DNA of 64,000 bases from an uncultured Verrucomicrobiales bacterium (GTDB lineage Bacteria; Verrucomicrobiota; Verrucomicrobiia; Verrucomicrobiales; Akkermansiaceae), in the NCBI GenBank assembly GCA_905478925.1, contig CAJQKQ010000005.1, forward strand, positions 1 to 64,000, in the 5' to 3' direction. The position numbers and the translations under genes were made by a program. Within the stretch, counting starts at the first letter, position 1; the number at the start of each line of letters is the position of its first letter. This document shows, piece after piece, positions 37,462 to 46,248 of this stretch. The notes beneath the pieces were generated by a model, which saw only the letters and a program-made list of their open reading frames with translations, was not told the DNA's origin and did no database searches.

Positions 37462-38064
37462 ATGAAAATTTCCACATACACCGGCGGCATGGTGCAGACG
37501 AACGGCTATCTGGTGGAGACCACGGAGGGAAATTTTCTCGTCGACGCGCCTGCGGGGATCACTTCCTGGCTGGATGAAAAGGGGATACGGGTGGATGCGC
37601 TCTACCTGACGCACCAGCATTACGATCATGTGGAGGATGTGGCGGCGCTGCGTGGAAAAGGAGTGAAGGTGTATGCTTGGGCGCCCTACTCGAAGGATCT
37701 CACGCTGGAATCCTACGGATCGAGTTGGGGCTTGCCGGAGGTTGCGGATTTTCAGGTGGACGAGCTGATCGTGGAAGGGGACGGGAAGATGTTCGGCACC
37801 GCCGTGAAGGTGGGTCATGTGCCCGGTCATTCTGCGGACAGCCTGACGTTTTACGTGCCGGCTGAGGGGCTTGTTTTCGCGGGGGATGCTCTTTTCGCCG
37901 GCTCGGTTGGCCGCTGCGACCTTCCTGGCGGCGATTTCGAGCTGCTTCTTTCCGGTATACGGAGGGAGCTGCTGACGTTGCCAGAAGAAACGAAAGTTCT
38001 ATCCGGTCACGGTGGGGCGACAACGGTGGGCCGCGAGAAGGTGAGCAACGGCTATCTCAAGTAG
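37462..38064 (+). CDS. Metallo-beta-lactamase-fold hydrolase (glyoxalase II-like)
   Basis: 200-residue binuclear metal hydrolase. The metal-binding motif is LTHQHYDHVEDVAAL, with later ligands in VGHVPGHSADSLTFYVP, FAGDALFAGSVGRCDLPG and VLSGHGGATTVG. The fold and spacing are like small glyoxalase II-type enzymes, but the substrate is not determined. AGGAG lies 11 bp before the chosen ATG. Element copy A (mobile_element at 38086) begins 21 bp after the stop codon. Confidence 0.9.
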   Translation: MKISTYTGGMVQTNGYLVETTEGNFLVDAPAGITSWLDEKGIRVDALYLTHQHYDHVEDVAALRGKGVKVYAWAPYSKDLTLESYGSSWGLPEVADFQVDELIVEGDGKMFGTAVKVGHVPGHSADSLTFYVPAEGLVFAGDALFAGSVGRCDLPGGDFELLLSGIRRELLTLPEETKVLSGHGGATTVGREKVSNGYLK

Positions 38065-38085
38065 AAGGATATATCATTCCTAAAT

Positions 38086-38343
38086 GAGTGTGATTTTTAT
38101 CGATGTTTCACACACGGTAGGGCTGATCCGGCTCGGTCAGCCCACTTTAAAAATCTAGCGACCCGTCTCACCCACACGGAAGTGAGATCCCGGGGGAAAT
38201 GCAGTGTCTTGGCGTGGCTTCACTCCCTTTCCGGAGATACGGCGCTTGCGTTTTTGATCAGGGTCGACCGAGCCGGATCAGCCCTACCATGATTGAATGG
38301 GCTTGGGCTGCCTCAGGCGAATACACCGATAAAAATCACATTT
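38086..38343 (+). mobile_element. MITE-like element, copy A
   Basis: 258 bp. Terminal inverted repeats: TGTGATTTTTATCGATGT at 38089-38106 and ACACCGATAAAAATCACA at 38323-38340, one mismatch. Flanked by a perfect 9-bp direct repeat TTCCTAAAT at 38077-38085 and 38344-38352. Subterminal inverted repeats GGTAGGGCTGATCCGGC and GCCGGATCAGCCCTACC lie at 38117 and 38288. It codes for no transposase. Starts 21 bp after the MBL hydrolase stop, between convergent genes. Confidence 0.9.
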
Positions 38344-38504
38344 TTCCTAAATCGGCAGTTCGGATCGGATTTTTCACCACAGAATCGTAAAGGTCGCAGA
38401 AGGAGTCGGAGCCGGGCTTGAGTTTGGGAGTTGGGATTCGAAGAAACGGAAAAGGCACGCATTTTTCCGCCGGGTGATGCAGTTTTTCACTGCGGAATAT
38501 GGGG

Positions 38505-40982
38505 TCATTCCGGGACGACGAGAGCCTTCGGCGGGGCTTTCAGGAGGATGTCGTTCTGTGCTTCCGGAGGGGAGGTGAAGTGGACGTTTTTCCAAGTGGG
38601 CTTGGAGAGTGGACCGGTGCCCCTGAACTGGAACAGGCCGTAGAAGGGGCGCAGCGGGAGAGTGATCAGCCCGAGCAGGCCACGGGCGTTGAGGCGTATC
38701 GTGAAGTCGATGACCTTGGTGCTGAGATCTACCTCGCCATCCCCCGTGAATGTGACGGAAGTCGTGGCTGTCTGGAAATCGCGGGTGCTCAGGATGCCGT
38801 CATTGATGTCGAAGGTGAAGAATGCCGATTTGGCGCGCTCGAAGCCCATACGCTTGTCGTTGAGCACTGTTGCCATGACGGTGGAGAGCGGGCCGAAGAC
38901 GGGAACGGACAAGAGTTCCGCACCCTCCAGCCCCAGGAGGCCTTTGGCGCTCATCGTTTTCACGTCGGATCCGGTGATGCCGAAATCGATGCGGCCCGTG
39001 ACGAGGCCTCCGCCCTTCATTTTGAAACCGTATGTGGAGGCCAGCGAGGTCATCGAAAGTTTAGACCAGCTGAGCTCTCCGGAAAACCGGGAATTGCCGG
39101 AGTTGAGTAGGTTTCCGGTGACGGATCCATCGAAGGCGCCGAGAGAGAGATCCGAGATGGTGACCTTTTTACCACGGATGGAAACGGTCGCCTTTGGTTT
39201 ACTGAGCGTCAGATCCTCGCCGAGGAATTTGTAGTCGGCCTTGCCGGAGCTACTGAATTTTACCGTGAGGTCGGTGCGACCCTGCGGCGTGACATCGACG
39301 ACCCCGGAACCTCTCAGCATGGGAGGGCTGTGGAAGCGGTATTGTTCGAGGCTGTCGGCGATTTTCGGAGAGAACAAGCGAATGAGTGGAGCTGCCCAAA
39401 CCTCGCCAGAAACCGCTTCGACAGCGACGGTTTTGGTCGGTCTGTCGTAGCGGATCCTGCCTACCTTTGCGGTGCCTTTTGTGGGGCCGCCGTAGGTTTT
39501 GCGTAACGGATAGTCGGTGTAATCGAAGGTTACGCTGCCGTCGTGGAAATCGAGCTCGTTGTGGCTGATGTTGAAAGAGCAGTTGGCCGCCTTCACCGGA
39601 ACGCCCCTGTAGGAGAGGTTTTTTAGGGTGCCATGTCCGCGGTATTTCCAGGCGTAGCGATCAGCGGTATCGAAGGAGCCATCGAGGAAAATCTCGGTGG
39701 ACGGATTTTTGTTTTCGGTGAAGTTGGCGATGATTTTCTCAAGCGGTTTTCCGGGGAAAAACGGTTTAAAGAGTGGGGCGGGCAGCGTCGAGTGGAGGGT
39801 CAGTTGTACGGCGCTGCCCTGTTTGAGGAGTTTCGCCTCTGCCTTGCCGTCCGGGCGGATGAGGGTGAGATCGCGGAGGAAGAGGTTTCCGTCCTGCCAT
39901 GAGAACCATGTTTCGAGAGAGTCGAAGGAAACGCCACGAAACATGATTGAATCGCAGAGGGCATGCCCGGTTAGGTGCACGACAGGTTTCGAGCTGTCGC
40001 TGAGTTTGAAATCACCCGCAGATTGGATTTGCTGGCGGCCTGCGATTAGGAGATCGATGCCGACTGGAGCATCGAGCCAGGATTTCAGGAGGCGGGGGAT
40101 TTCGATCGAAGACTCGAGGTCGAAACGCCCCTCGTGTGCGAGCAGTCGGTAGTCCGCATGTCCGCTGAGGGTTCCCCTCGCATCGTGGGCGGAGAATGAG
40201 CTTACCGTGAGCAGGTAGCCGAGCAGGGTTCCGCGGGCGCTGACGTCCTCCAGTCTGTATTGCTTCTTCTCGACGGAGGGCGCATCGATCTGGAATTCCG
40301 CTTTCAAGGATCCCTTGTCCTCGAGGTTTCCGTCGATCTCAACGTGGATTTTCGGAAGAGATTCGGTTCCGAAATCCCAGTGCTGCATCTCGTCGAGGAT
40401 ACTTGCGATCAATTCCCTGCGGCGACCGTCGTTTCCCTGCTCATCAGTCGGGCTGTTAGGAGCTTGGTTTCCCTGCAGCCTCGCCGCGATGGTTACGGCA
40501 ATTCCGCCGACTTCGCCACGGCCTTTGCGGATTTCAATGAGGTTTTCGGAGGAAATCAGTATGGTCCCGTAGATTCCGGTGAAATCGAGGGATTCTCCGG
40601 AGGGTTCCTTGGGATCGACGGGAAGCAGGAGCCGCGCATTCCTCAGAATGGCTTTCCGGATTCGGAATTCGCCGCCCGCGAGCTTGGCGTTATCCAGTAC
40701 TAGCTCGACCCGCTCCAGCCGTGAGATCTCGTGGATGCGTTCTGGCTCCGCGAAGATGCGAACATTCTGGGCGACGAATCCACGCAATGGGATGTAGGTG
40801 AGGGAGGCGATTTCCACGTGCACGCCGTGCTTGGAAATTTCCTGTTCGATCGCCTCGCGCCATTCTTCCGGAAGCCCGGTCTTGTTCGCCCAGTACAGCC
40901 CGAACACGCAGAGCGGAATGAGTGCAAACAGCACCAGCCAGACGACTGTCCTGAGGTTGCGGACTAGGTGGAAGCGGAGCAT
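38505..40982 (-). CDS. AsmA/YhdP-like envelope protein
   Basis: 825-residue protein with one N-terminal membrane helix (LRTVVWLVLFALIPLCVFGL) and a long periplasmic part built of repeating beta-strand segments. The C-terminal region (FFTFDINDGILSTRDFQTAT, GDGEVDLSTKVIDFTIRLNA, FRGTGPLSKPTWKNV) matches the AsmA-like C-terminal domain. Such proteins are now considered bridge-like lipid carriers between inner and outer membranes. Transcribed as the last of a minus-strand run that includes radC, yicC and recJ. Confidence 0.85.
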   Translation of the reverse strand: MLRFHLVRNLRTVVWLVLFALIPLCVFGLYWANKTGLPEEWREAIEQEISKHGVHVEIASLTYIPLRGFVAQNVRIFAEPERIHEISRLERVELVLDNAKLAGGEFRIRKAILRNARLLLPVDPKEPSGESLDFTGIYGTILISSENLIEIRKGRGEVGGIAVTIAARLQGNQAPNSPTDEQGNDGRRRELIASILDEMQHWDFGTESLPKIHVEIDGNLEDKGSLKAEFQIDAPSVEKKQYRLEDVSARGTLLGYLLTVSSFSAHDARGTLSGHADYRLLAHEGRFDLESSIEIPRLLKSWLDAPVGIDLLIAGRQQIQSAGDFKLSDSSKPVVHLTGHALCDSIMFRGVSFDSLETWFSWQDGNLFLRDLTLIRPDGKAEAKLLKQGSAVQLTLHSTLPAPLFKPFFPGKPLEKIIANFTENKNPSTEIFLDGSFDTADRYAWKYRGHGTLKNLSYRGVPVKAANCSFNISHNELDFHDGSVTFDYTDYPLRKTYGGPTKGTAKVGRIRYDRPTKTVAVEAVSGEVWAAPLIRLFSPKIADSLEQYRFHSPPMLRGSGVVDVTPQGRTDLTVKFSSSGKADYKFLGEDLTLSKPKATVSIRGKKVTISDLSLGAFDGSVTGNLLNSGNSRFSGELSWSKLSMTSLASTYGFKMKGGGLVTGRIDFGITGSDVKTMSAKGLLGLEGAELLSVPVFGPLSTVMATVLNDKRMGFERAKSAFFTFDINDGILSTRDFQTATTSVTFTGDGEVDLSTKVIDFTIRLNARGLLGLITLPLRPFYGLFQFRGTGPLSKPTWKNVHFTSPPEAQNDILLKAPPKALVVPE

Positions 40983-40995
40983 ACGACAAATTTCC

Positions 40996-41691
40996 CTAGG
41001 AATTTAGCACACCTGCGGCTCGGAAGGAAAAGAAACCCGGGTGGCCGGGTGAGGGGCGGCCGATGATGACATGGTCGACCAGCCGGATCTGCATGATTTC
41101 GGCGGCTTTTGCGAGTCTGTCCGTGATCGTATGGTCGGCGCGGCTGGGCGAGGGATCACCGGAGGGGTGGTTGTGGATGAGAATGAAACCGTATGCGTTC
41201 CTAGAGATTACGGGGCGCAAGATTTCACGGGGGTGGGCGGTGGTCTCGTTGACCGTGCCGATGGATACTGTGGTGGTGCTGGTGTGCTCCAGGCGTGAAT
41301 TGACCGTCACCACCAGGGCGTTCTCGTTGGGCAGATTGCTGAGTTGGTGGCCGAAGTGCTCGTAGATGAGCTCCGGTGAATCGAGCGGCTGGAGGCGGAT
41401 CTTTTCCCGCGACAGGCGGCTGCCGAGTTCGAAGGCGGCTGCCAGCTTGCAGGCCTTCGCGAGGCCGATGCCCTTGTTGTTCATGTATTCCGCCACGCTC
41501 AATCTGCCCAATTCCTGGAGGCCACCGTATTTCTCCAGAAGATCCCCGGCAACCTGGATGACGTTCCTGCCGACGATCCCGGAGGTCAGAAAAATCGCCA
41601 TGAGTTCGGCGTTGCTCAGGGATGCCGCGCCGTATTTGTAGATCTTCTCGCGGGGAAGATCCTGGTCTGCGGAATCGTTGAGAAGCGACAT
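40996..41691 (-). CDS. radC: RadC-family JAB-domain protein
   Basis: 231 residues: an N-terminal helix-hairpin-helix-like part (LSVAEYMNNKGIGLAKACKL) followed by a JAB/MPN domain with the metal motif FILIHNHPSGDPSPSRAD. The RadC name is historical and a repair role is not established. It lies 4 bp after the yicC-like gene and 13 bp before the AsmA-like gene, so all three are probably co-transcribed. Confidence 0.93.
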   Translation of the reverse strand: MSLLNDSADQDLPREKIYKYGAASLSNAELMAIFLTSGIVGRNVIQVAGDLLEKYGGLQELGRLSVAEYMNNKGIGLAKACKLAAAFELGSRLSREKIRLQPLDSPELIYEHFGHQLSNLPNENALVVTVNSRLEHTSTTTVSIGTVNETTAHPREILRPVISRNAYGFILIHNHPSGDPSPSRADHTITDRLAKAAEIMQIRLVDHVIIGRPSPGHPGFFSFRAAGVLNS

Positions 41692-41695
41692 GGGA

Positions 41696-42577
41696 TCACT
41701 CGATATTCTGCACTTGTTCGCGGAGCTTTTCGAGCTCGGTTTTCGCTTCGACTACAGTCTGTGCGATGAGCGCGTCGTTGGCCTTCGAGCCGATCGTGTT
41801 GAACTCACGGAAAAGCTCCTGGCACAGGAAATCAAGTGAGCGGCCGGAGGCTTCGGCGGAATGGGTGTATTCGTGGAACTTCGTGAAATGCGAGTGCAGC
41901 CGGGTGAGCTCTTCGGAAACGTCGCAACGATCCGCAAACAGCGCGACTTCCTTGGCGAGGCGGTCGTCATCGCTTGCCAAGGAGATTTGCATGTCCGCAA
42001 GACGTTTCAGGAGTAACTCTCGCTGGCGTTCCGGACGGGATGGTGCGTGGTCGGCGATCGTCTGGGTGAAGGCCATGAGCTTGCCGAGACGGGAGAGAAA
42101 ATCCTCCTGTAGGTGTTTTCCTTCGGTGGCACGCATCGCGTTGAGATTTGTGATCGCCTGCTCCAGAGCGGGGGCAATCACCTCCCATGCTTTCTCGGGA
42201 TCGATGGAATCCGACTCGTCGATCTCGATGATGCCTGGCTGGCGGATGAAGTCGGCGGGGGTGGGGAGAAGAGGGCGGCCGATGGAGAGGGAGAGTTCGG
42301 AAAAGGCCGACTCGAAGGATTTTGCGAGTTCCGCATTGATCCGGATCTGCCCGGAGGAGGAGCCCTCCGTCTTCTCGAGGCGGATCGAGAGTTGCACGCG
42401 TCCCCGTGATATGTGGGGCAGGGTTGCCTGCCTGACGCGGCTCTCAAGGGATTGCAGCGAGCGGGGGAGGTTGGCGACGATCTCCGCCTGTTTCCGGTTG
42501 ATCGCCGAGGCCTCGACACTGGCCTGCCACTCGTCCGTCGTATGGGTTCCACGGCCGAAGCCGGTCATCGATTGCAT
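41696..42577 (-). CDS. YicC-family endoribonuclease
   Basis: 293-residue protein with the YicC N-terminal start MQSMTGFGRG and the C-terminal DUF1732 block (SGRSLDFLCQELFREFNTIG). YicC-type proteins are endoribonucleases linked to small-RNA turnover. I chose the ATG at 42577 to match the family's start; an upstream ATG at 42589 adds four residues. It lies between recJ and radC on the same strand. Confidence 0.92.
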   Translation of the reverse strand: MQSMTGFGRGTHTTDEWQASVEASAINRKQAEIVANLPRSLQSLESRVRQATLPHISRGRVQLSIRLEKTEGSSSGQIRINAELAKSFESAFSELSLSIGRPLLPTPADFIRQPGIIEIDESDSIDPEKAWEVIAPALEQAITNLNAMRATEGKHLQEDFLSRLGKLMAFTQTIADHAPSRPERQRELLLKRLADMQISLASDDDRLAKEVALFADRCDVSEELTRLHSHFTKFHEYTHSAEASGRSLDFLCQELFREFNTIGSKANDALIAQTVVEAKTELEKLREQVQNIE

Positions 42578-42629
42578 GGTGCAATTCAAGGCCGGAGGCC
42601 GTGGCTTGTCGATGGTGGATTGGCTTAGA

Positions 42630-44330
42630 TCAGGGAGCCACGGCGGCTTTCACGCCCTGGATGATGATCTGCAGGCTGGTTTTTCCGCGGTAGGTATTGC
42701 GGTCGATGGTGAAAGCGATATCCCACGGCGGCTCGGGAAGTTCATGCTCTCCGCCGCCGAAGAAAACAGCATCCTGCTCATGGTATCCTTGGCGGAGCAT
42801 CAGGCGGAGATGGTTGTTCTTCATATGGAAAGGCGGGCGGCTGAGCCCGACATTCCGTGAAACGAATACCGGCTGCGGGTTGGCGTTTCCGAAGGGTTGC
42901 AGTAGCTCGTAGCTGGCCAGGAAATCGAGGGAGAGCTGTGAAAAACCGATCTCGGCGTCATAAATGAGACGCGGGCGGCGATCTTCCTCGGAGGTGTTGG
43001 CTAGCACGTATTCGGCGAAGTTCGCGCGGAAGCGATCCATGTTTTTCTCGCGGATCGAAAGTCCGGCGGCCATGGCATGCCCGCCACCGGCGATGAGGTC
43101 GCCCTCGCAGGCGCGGATGGCATCGACCAGTGAGACTCCCTCGATGCTCCTGCCGGATCCTTTTCCGACGCCCTCGGCGTCGATCGCGATGACGAATGTG
43201 GGCTTGTGGTATTGCCGCATCAGGCGCGAGGCGACGATGCCGACCACGCCGTGGTGCCATGAGCGAGATCCGATCACGATGACCGGATCTTTCGCAGGGT
43301 CGAAGCCGCCGGAGAGCTGTTCGGTGGCTTCCCTGCGGATCAGGCTTTCGTGTTCTTGGCGCTGGCGGTTGTAGCGATCGAGTTTCTTCGCAAGTTCCTC
43401 GGCGGATCTGCGGCAGTCCGTGTTGAGTGTGGCCAGGGCGTCCTCGGGGAAATCCATGCGGCCTGCGGCGTTGATGCGCGGGCCGATGCGGAAACCGACA
43501 TCCATGGATGTCGCGGTGCCGTTCATTCCCGTGATTTCCTGGAGAGCCCTCAGGCCGGGGTTTAGCGTTTTGGGAAGAGCCTTGAGTCCGTGGCGGACGA
43601 GCAGGCGGTTCTCGTCGATAAGTGGCACGATGTCCGCGACCGTGGCGACTGCGACGAGATCGAGGAGTTCTTTGAGATCCAACGCGGCGGGACGAGCTTT
43701 CAGGAGGGCGTGTCCGACCTTGAAAACCACCCCGGCGGCGCAGAGGTAGGTGAAATCTTTCCCGCATTTCGGGTTTACCAGCGCCGTGCAATTCGGTCTT
43801 CCTTCGGGATCCGGCTCATGATGGTCGACGATGATCACATCGATTCCCATTTCCCGCAGGTGGGCGACCTCTTTGACGGAGACGGTGCCGCAATCGACTG
43901 AGATTAGGAGATCGGGTTTCTCTCCCTCGGAAAGGCAGCGCTCGATTGCGGCGATGCTGATTCCGTATCCCTCCGCACCCCGGCGAGGGATGAACGGCCT
44001 CGGCTCCAACCCGTAGGCGTGGAGGATTTTCGACATCAGGGTGACCGAGGAGACCCCGTCGACATCGTAGTCGCCGTAAATGCAGACTTTTTCCTGTGAG
44101 TCGACAGCCTTGAGAATGCGCTCGACGGCCGGATGCATGTCGGGAATCAGGAACGGATCGCTGAGATCTTTCAGCTTCGGGCGGAGGAAGGATTCCATCG
44201 CCTCGCCCTCGGGAATTCCCCGCTGGCTGACGAGATGTCGCAGGATTTCAGGGAAGCTTTCGTCGGGGGGGTGCGAGCCCGGGATGAAGGGCTCGCCGCG
44301 TTGGATCCATCGGAAAGCCGTTGCGCTCAT
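42630..44330 (-). CDS. recJ: Single-stranded-DNA-specific exonuclease RecJ
   Basis: 5'-3' single-strand exonuclease of the DHH superfamily, used in recombination and mismatch repair. 566 residues. Motifs: IYGDYDVDGVSSVTLMSKIL, VDCGTVSVKEV, the DHH triad in IIVDHHEPDPEG, and NAAGRMDFPEDALATL. Start at ATG 44330; an in-frame start at 44351 is not conserved. The MITE-like copy B occupies its upstream region, with its end 45 bp from the ATG. Confidence 0.95.
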   Translation of the reverse strand: MSATAFRWIQRGEPFIPGSHPPDESFPEILRHLVSQRGIPEGEAMESFLRPKLKDLSDPFLIPDMHPAVERILKAVDSQEKVCIYGDYDVDGVSSVTLMSKILHAYGLEPRPFIPRRGAEGYGISIAAIERCLSEGEKPDLLISVDCGTVSVKEVAHLREMGIDVIIVDHHEPDPEGRPNCTALVNPKCGKDFTYLCAAGVVFKVGHALLKARPAALDLKELLDLVAVATVADIVPLIDENRLLVRHGLKALPKTLNPGLRALQEITGMNGTATSMDVGFRIGPRINAAGRMDFPEDALATLNTDCRRSAEELAKKLDRYNRQRQEHESLIRREATEQLSGGFDPAKDPVIVIGSRSWHHGVVGIVASRLMRQYHKPTFVIAIDAEGVGKGSGRSIEGVSLVDAIRACEGDLIAGGGHAMAAGLSIREKNMDRFRANFAEYVLANTSEEDRRPRLIYDAEIGFSQLSLDFLASYELLQPFGNANPQPVFVSRNVGLSRPPFHMKNNHLRLMLRQGYHEQDAVFFGGGEHELPEPPWDIAFTIDRNTYRGKTSLQIIIQGVKAAVAP

Positions 44331-44375
44331 AGTGATGCAAAGAACCTGCACCGCACCGTGCGGTGAGACAAGGGC

Positions 44376-44630
44376 GGGTGTGATTTTTATCGGTGTATTT
44401 GCCTGACGCAGCCCAAGCCATTCAATATTGGTAGGGATGATCCGGCTCGGTCAGCCCTGATCAAAAACGCAAGCGCCGTATCCCCGGAAAGGGAGTGAAC
44501 CGATGGCAAGACACCGCATTTCTCCCGAGTTCTCACTTCCGTGTGGGTGAGGCGGGCTGCCAGATTTTTGAAGTGGGCTGACCGAGCCGGATCAGCCCTA
44601 CCGGGTGAAACACCGATAAAAATCACACCC
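44376..44630 (-). mobile_element. MITE-like element, copy B (inverted)
   Basis: 255 bp. Terminal inverted repeats GGGTGTGATTTTTATCGGTGT at 44376-44396 and ACACCGATAAAAATCACACCC at 44610-44630, a perfect 21-bp match. Direct repeats GACAAGGGC (44367-44375) and GACAAGGGT (44631-44639) match at 8 of 9 bases. Interior is the reverse complement of copy A. Begins 29 bp after the nuoK stop and lies upstream of recJ. Confidence 0.92.
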
Positions 44631-44659
44631 GACAAGGGTGGAAGCCCATATCGGAGGGT

Positions 44660-44980
44660 TCAGCCCTTCAGCGAGACCAGTTCATCGGTGTGGATGGTCT
44701 GGCGGGCGCGGTAGAGGGCGACGATGATCGCGAGGCCGACGGCGACCTCGGCGGCGGCAACCGTGATGACGAAGAAGACCAGCATCTGGCCATCGTAGTC
44801 GGGGAGGTCGTTGGCGGTGACCTTGAAGCGGGAGAAGGCGACCAGGGTGAGGTTCGCGGCGGAGAGCATGAGCTCCAGGCACATGAAGACGATGATGATG
44901 TTGCGGCGGAGCACGACGCCGGCGAGGCCGATGGAGAACAGGAGGCCGGAGACGAGGAGGTAGTCGTTGAGCGCTGGCAT
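44660..44980 (-). CDS. nuoK: NADH-quinone oxidoreductase subunit K
   Basis: Small membrane subunit of complex I. 106 residues with three membrane helices; the conserved glutamate lies in [20 protein letters not shown]. The last nuo gene here: nuoL, nuoM and nuoN, which usually follow, are missing, and a MITE-like element and recJ come next. The start codon is preceded by a heptad tract rather than a Shine-Dalgarno sequence. Confidence 0.96.
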   Translation of the reverse strand: MPALNDYLLVSGLLFSIGLAGVVLRRNIIIVFMCLELMLSAANLTLVAFSRFKVTANDLPDYDGQMLVFFVITVAAAEVAVGLAIIVALYRARQTIHTDELVSLKG

Positions 44981-44981
44981 G

Positions 44982-45016
44982 AAATTTGAAACTTTAAATT
45001 CTAAACCCTAAGGAAG
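44982..45016. repeat. Heptad-repeat tract upstream of nuoK
   Basis: AAATTTG, AAACTTT, AAATTCT, AAACCCT, AAGGAAG in exact register, from 2 bp upstream of the nuoK ATG almost to the nuoJ stop codon. Confidence 0.9.
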
Positions 45017-45018
45017 AT

Positions 45019-45585
45019 TTAGTTCGTTTGGCGTTTGGAGAGGACGACTACGCCGACGGTGGCGACGAGGAGGAGGATCCCGAGTATCTGGAGGGGGAGG
45101 TTGTATTGGGTGAAGAGTGTCTCACCGATGAGGTGGACATCGGGGAGCTTGCCGTTGGTGAGGGCTTCGTTGATCTTGGAGCCTTCGGGGTAGTCACCGG
45201 CAGCAGCGGCGAGGGTGGCTTTGTCGAGAATGGGTGCGCTCTGGTTTGGCAGTTTGTTGGAAAGGACGCCGATGAGTTGGATGAAAAAGATGCCGACGAG
45301 TGAGAGACCTGCCACCAGCGGTAGGTAGCTTTCGGTGCGGCGTTTCTCATCCTTGAGGTCGAGGAGCATGATGATGAAGAGGAACAGCACCATGATCGCG
45401 CCGGAGTAGACAAGGATCTGGATGACGCCGACGAAGAAGGCGGAGAGGCCGATGAAGAGCGCGGCGAGGCCGACGAAGGAGGTCACCATCGCAAGTGCGC
45501 TGGAGACGGGATTGCGGAAGGCGATGACCGCGCACGCTCCGATGAGCATGATGGTGGCAAACAACCAAAATAAATAGGAAGGCAT
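45019..45585 (-). CDS. nuoJ: NADH-quinone oxidoreductase subunit J
   Basis: Membrane subunit of complex I, 188 residues with five predicted helices. Features include the N-terminal LFWLFATIMLIGACAVIAFR and the conserved pi-bulge region VQILVYSGAIMVLFLFIIML. It lies between nuoI and nuoK in the usual order. The gap to nuoI is filled by a five-unit heptad tract. Confidence 0.95.
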   Translation of the reverse strand: MPSYLFWLFATIMLIGACAVIAFRNPVSSALAMVTSFVGLAALFIGLSAFFVGVIQILVYSGAIMVLFLFIIMLLDLKDEKRRTESYLPLVAGLSLVGIFFIQLIGVLSNKLPNQSAPILDKATLAAAAGDYPEGSKINEALTNGKLPDVHLIGETLFTQYNLPLQILGILLLVATVGVVVLSKRQTN

Positions 45586-45591
45586 CAGGTG

Positions 45592-45626
45592 AAATTCTAA
45601 ATCTTAAATTCTAAATCTGAAACGAA
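45592..45626. repeat. Heptad-repeat tract upstream of nuoJ
   Basis: AAATTCT, AAATCTT, AAATTCT, AAATCTG, AAACGAA: perfect AAANNNN register. Ends 6 bp from the nuoJ ATG and fills the nuoI-nuoJ spacer. Confidence 0.9.
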
Positions 45627-45628
45627 GA

Positions 45629-46195
45629 CTATTTCAGTTCGTTCCATTTGTTGACGAGTCCGACGCGGACGCCGCCGATTTCGTAGAGTTTTTTCTTATC
45701 GTGAACCATTTCGGCGCGGGAGGTGCCGGTGATGAGGTAGTCTTTTCGGAGGTAGATGGCCTGCTCGGGGCAGACTTCCTCACACATGCCGCAGTAGATG
45801 CAGCGTGTCATGTCGATGTCGAATTCAAAGGGGCGTTTCTCTACCTTTGCCCACTTGTCGTCGGAGGGGATTTCCGAAGGGATGATTTTGATCGCCTTTG
45901 GCGGGCAGATGAATTCGCAGAGCTGGCAGGAGACGCAGCGTTCGCGGCCCTGCTCATCGGTGACGAGGGTGGGCGCGCCGCGGTAGTATTCCGGCATGTG
46001 GTCGTCCCAGCGTTGCTCCGGGAACTGCATGGTCACGCCGAGGCCGGAGGAGGCGAGGCCTTCCGCTCCGTAGGACTTGCCGCGCAGGGATTTCACCGCG
46101 TGCATCATCGTGAGGAAAAATCCCTTGATGAGTGCGCCGAAGTAGATTTTTTCTCCTACGTTGAGTTTCGGTCGGGTGAGCTTGATGGTGGGCAT
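45629..46195 (-). CDS. nuoI: NADH-quinone oxidoreductase subunit I
   Basis: Peripheral-arm subunit with two [4Fe-4S] clusters (N6a and N6b). Both ferredoxin motifs are present: CVSCQLCEFICPPKAIKI and CIYCGMCEEVCPEQAIYL. 188 residues. Conserved N-terminal segment GEKIYFGALIKGFFLTMMHA. It lies between nuoH and nuoJ. Confidence 0.97.
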   Translation of the reverse strand: MPTIKLTRPKLNVGEKIYFGALIKGFFLTMMHAVKSLRGKSYGAEGLASSGLGVTMQFPEQRWDDHMPEYYRGAPTLVTDEQGRERCVSCQLCEFICPPKAIKIIPSEIPSDDKWAKVEKRPFEFDIDMTRCIYCGMCEEVCPEQAIYLRKDYLITGTSRAEMVHDKKKLYEIGGVRVGLVNKWNELK

Positions 46196-46215
46196 TTGAA
46201 GAAAGTTTGCTGGTT

Positions 46216-46236
46216 TTCAGTGTTCAGTTTTCAGGG
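46216..46236. repeat. Heptad-repeat tract upstream of nuoI
   Basis: TTTTCAG, TGTTCAG, TTTTCAG on the plus strand, three units in register, 20 bp from the ATG; in the mRNA CTGAAMA units. Shorter than the other nuo tracts and with a different fixed part. Confidence 0.65.
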
Positions 46237-46248
46237 CAGAAACTGAAC

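Noticed and set aside
38199-38390. Short open frames in the MITE copies with shared peptide SLPFRRYGACVFD
   Set aside because: The likeness between copies A and C comes from the DNA repeat. Frames differ in length, run out of the element, and are not kept in copy B, so they are unlikely to be genes.
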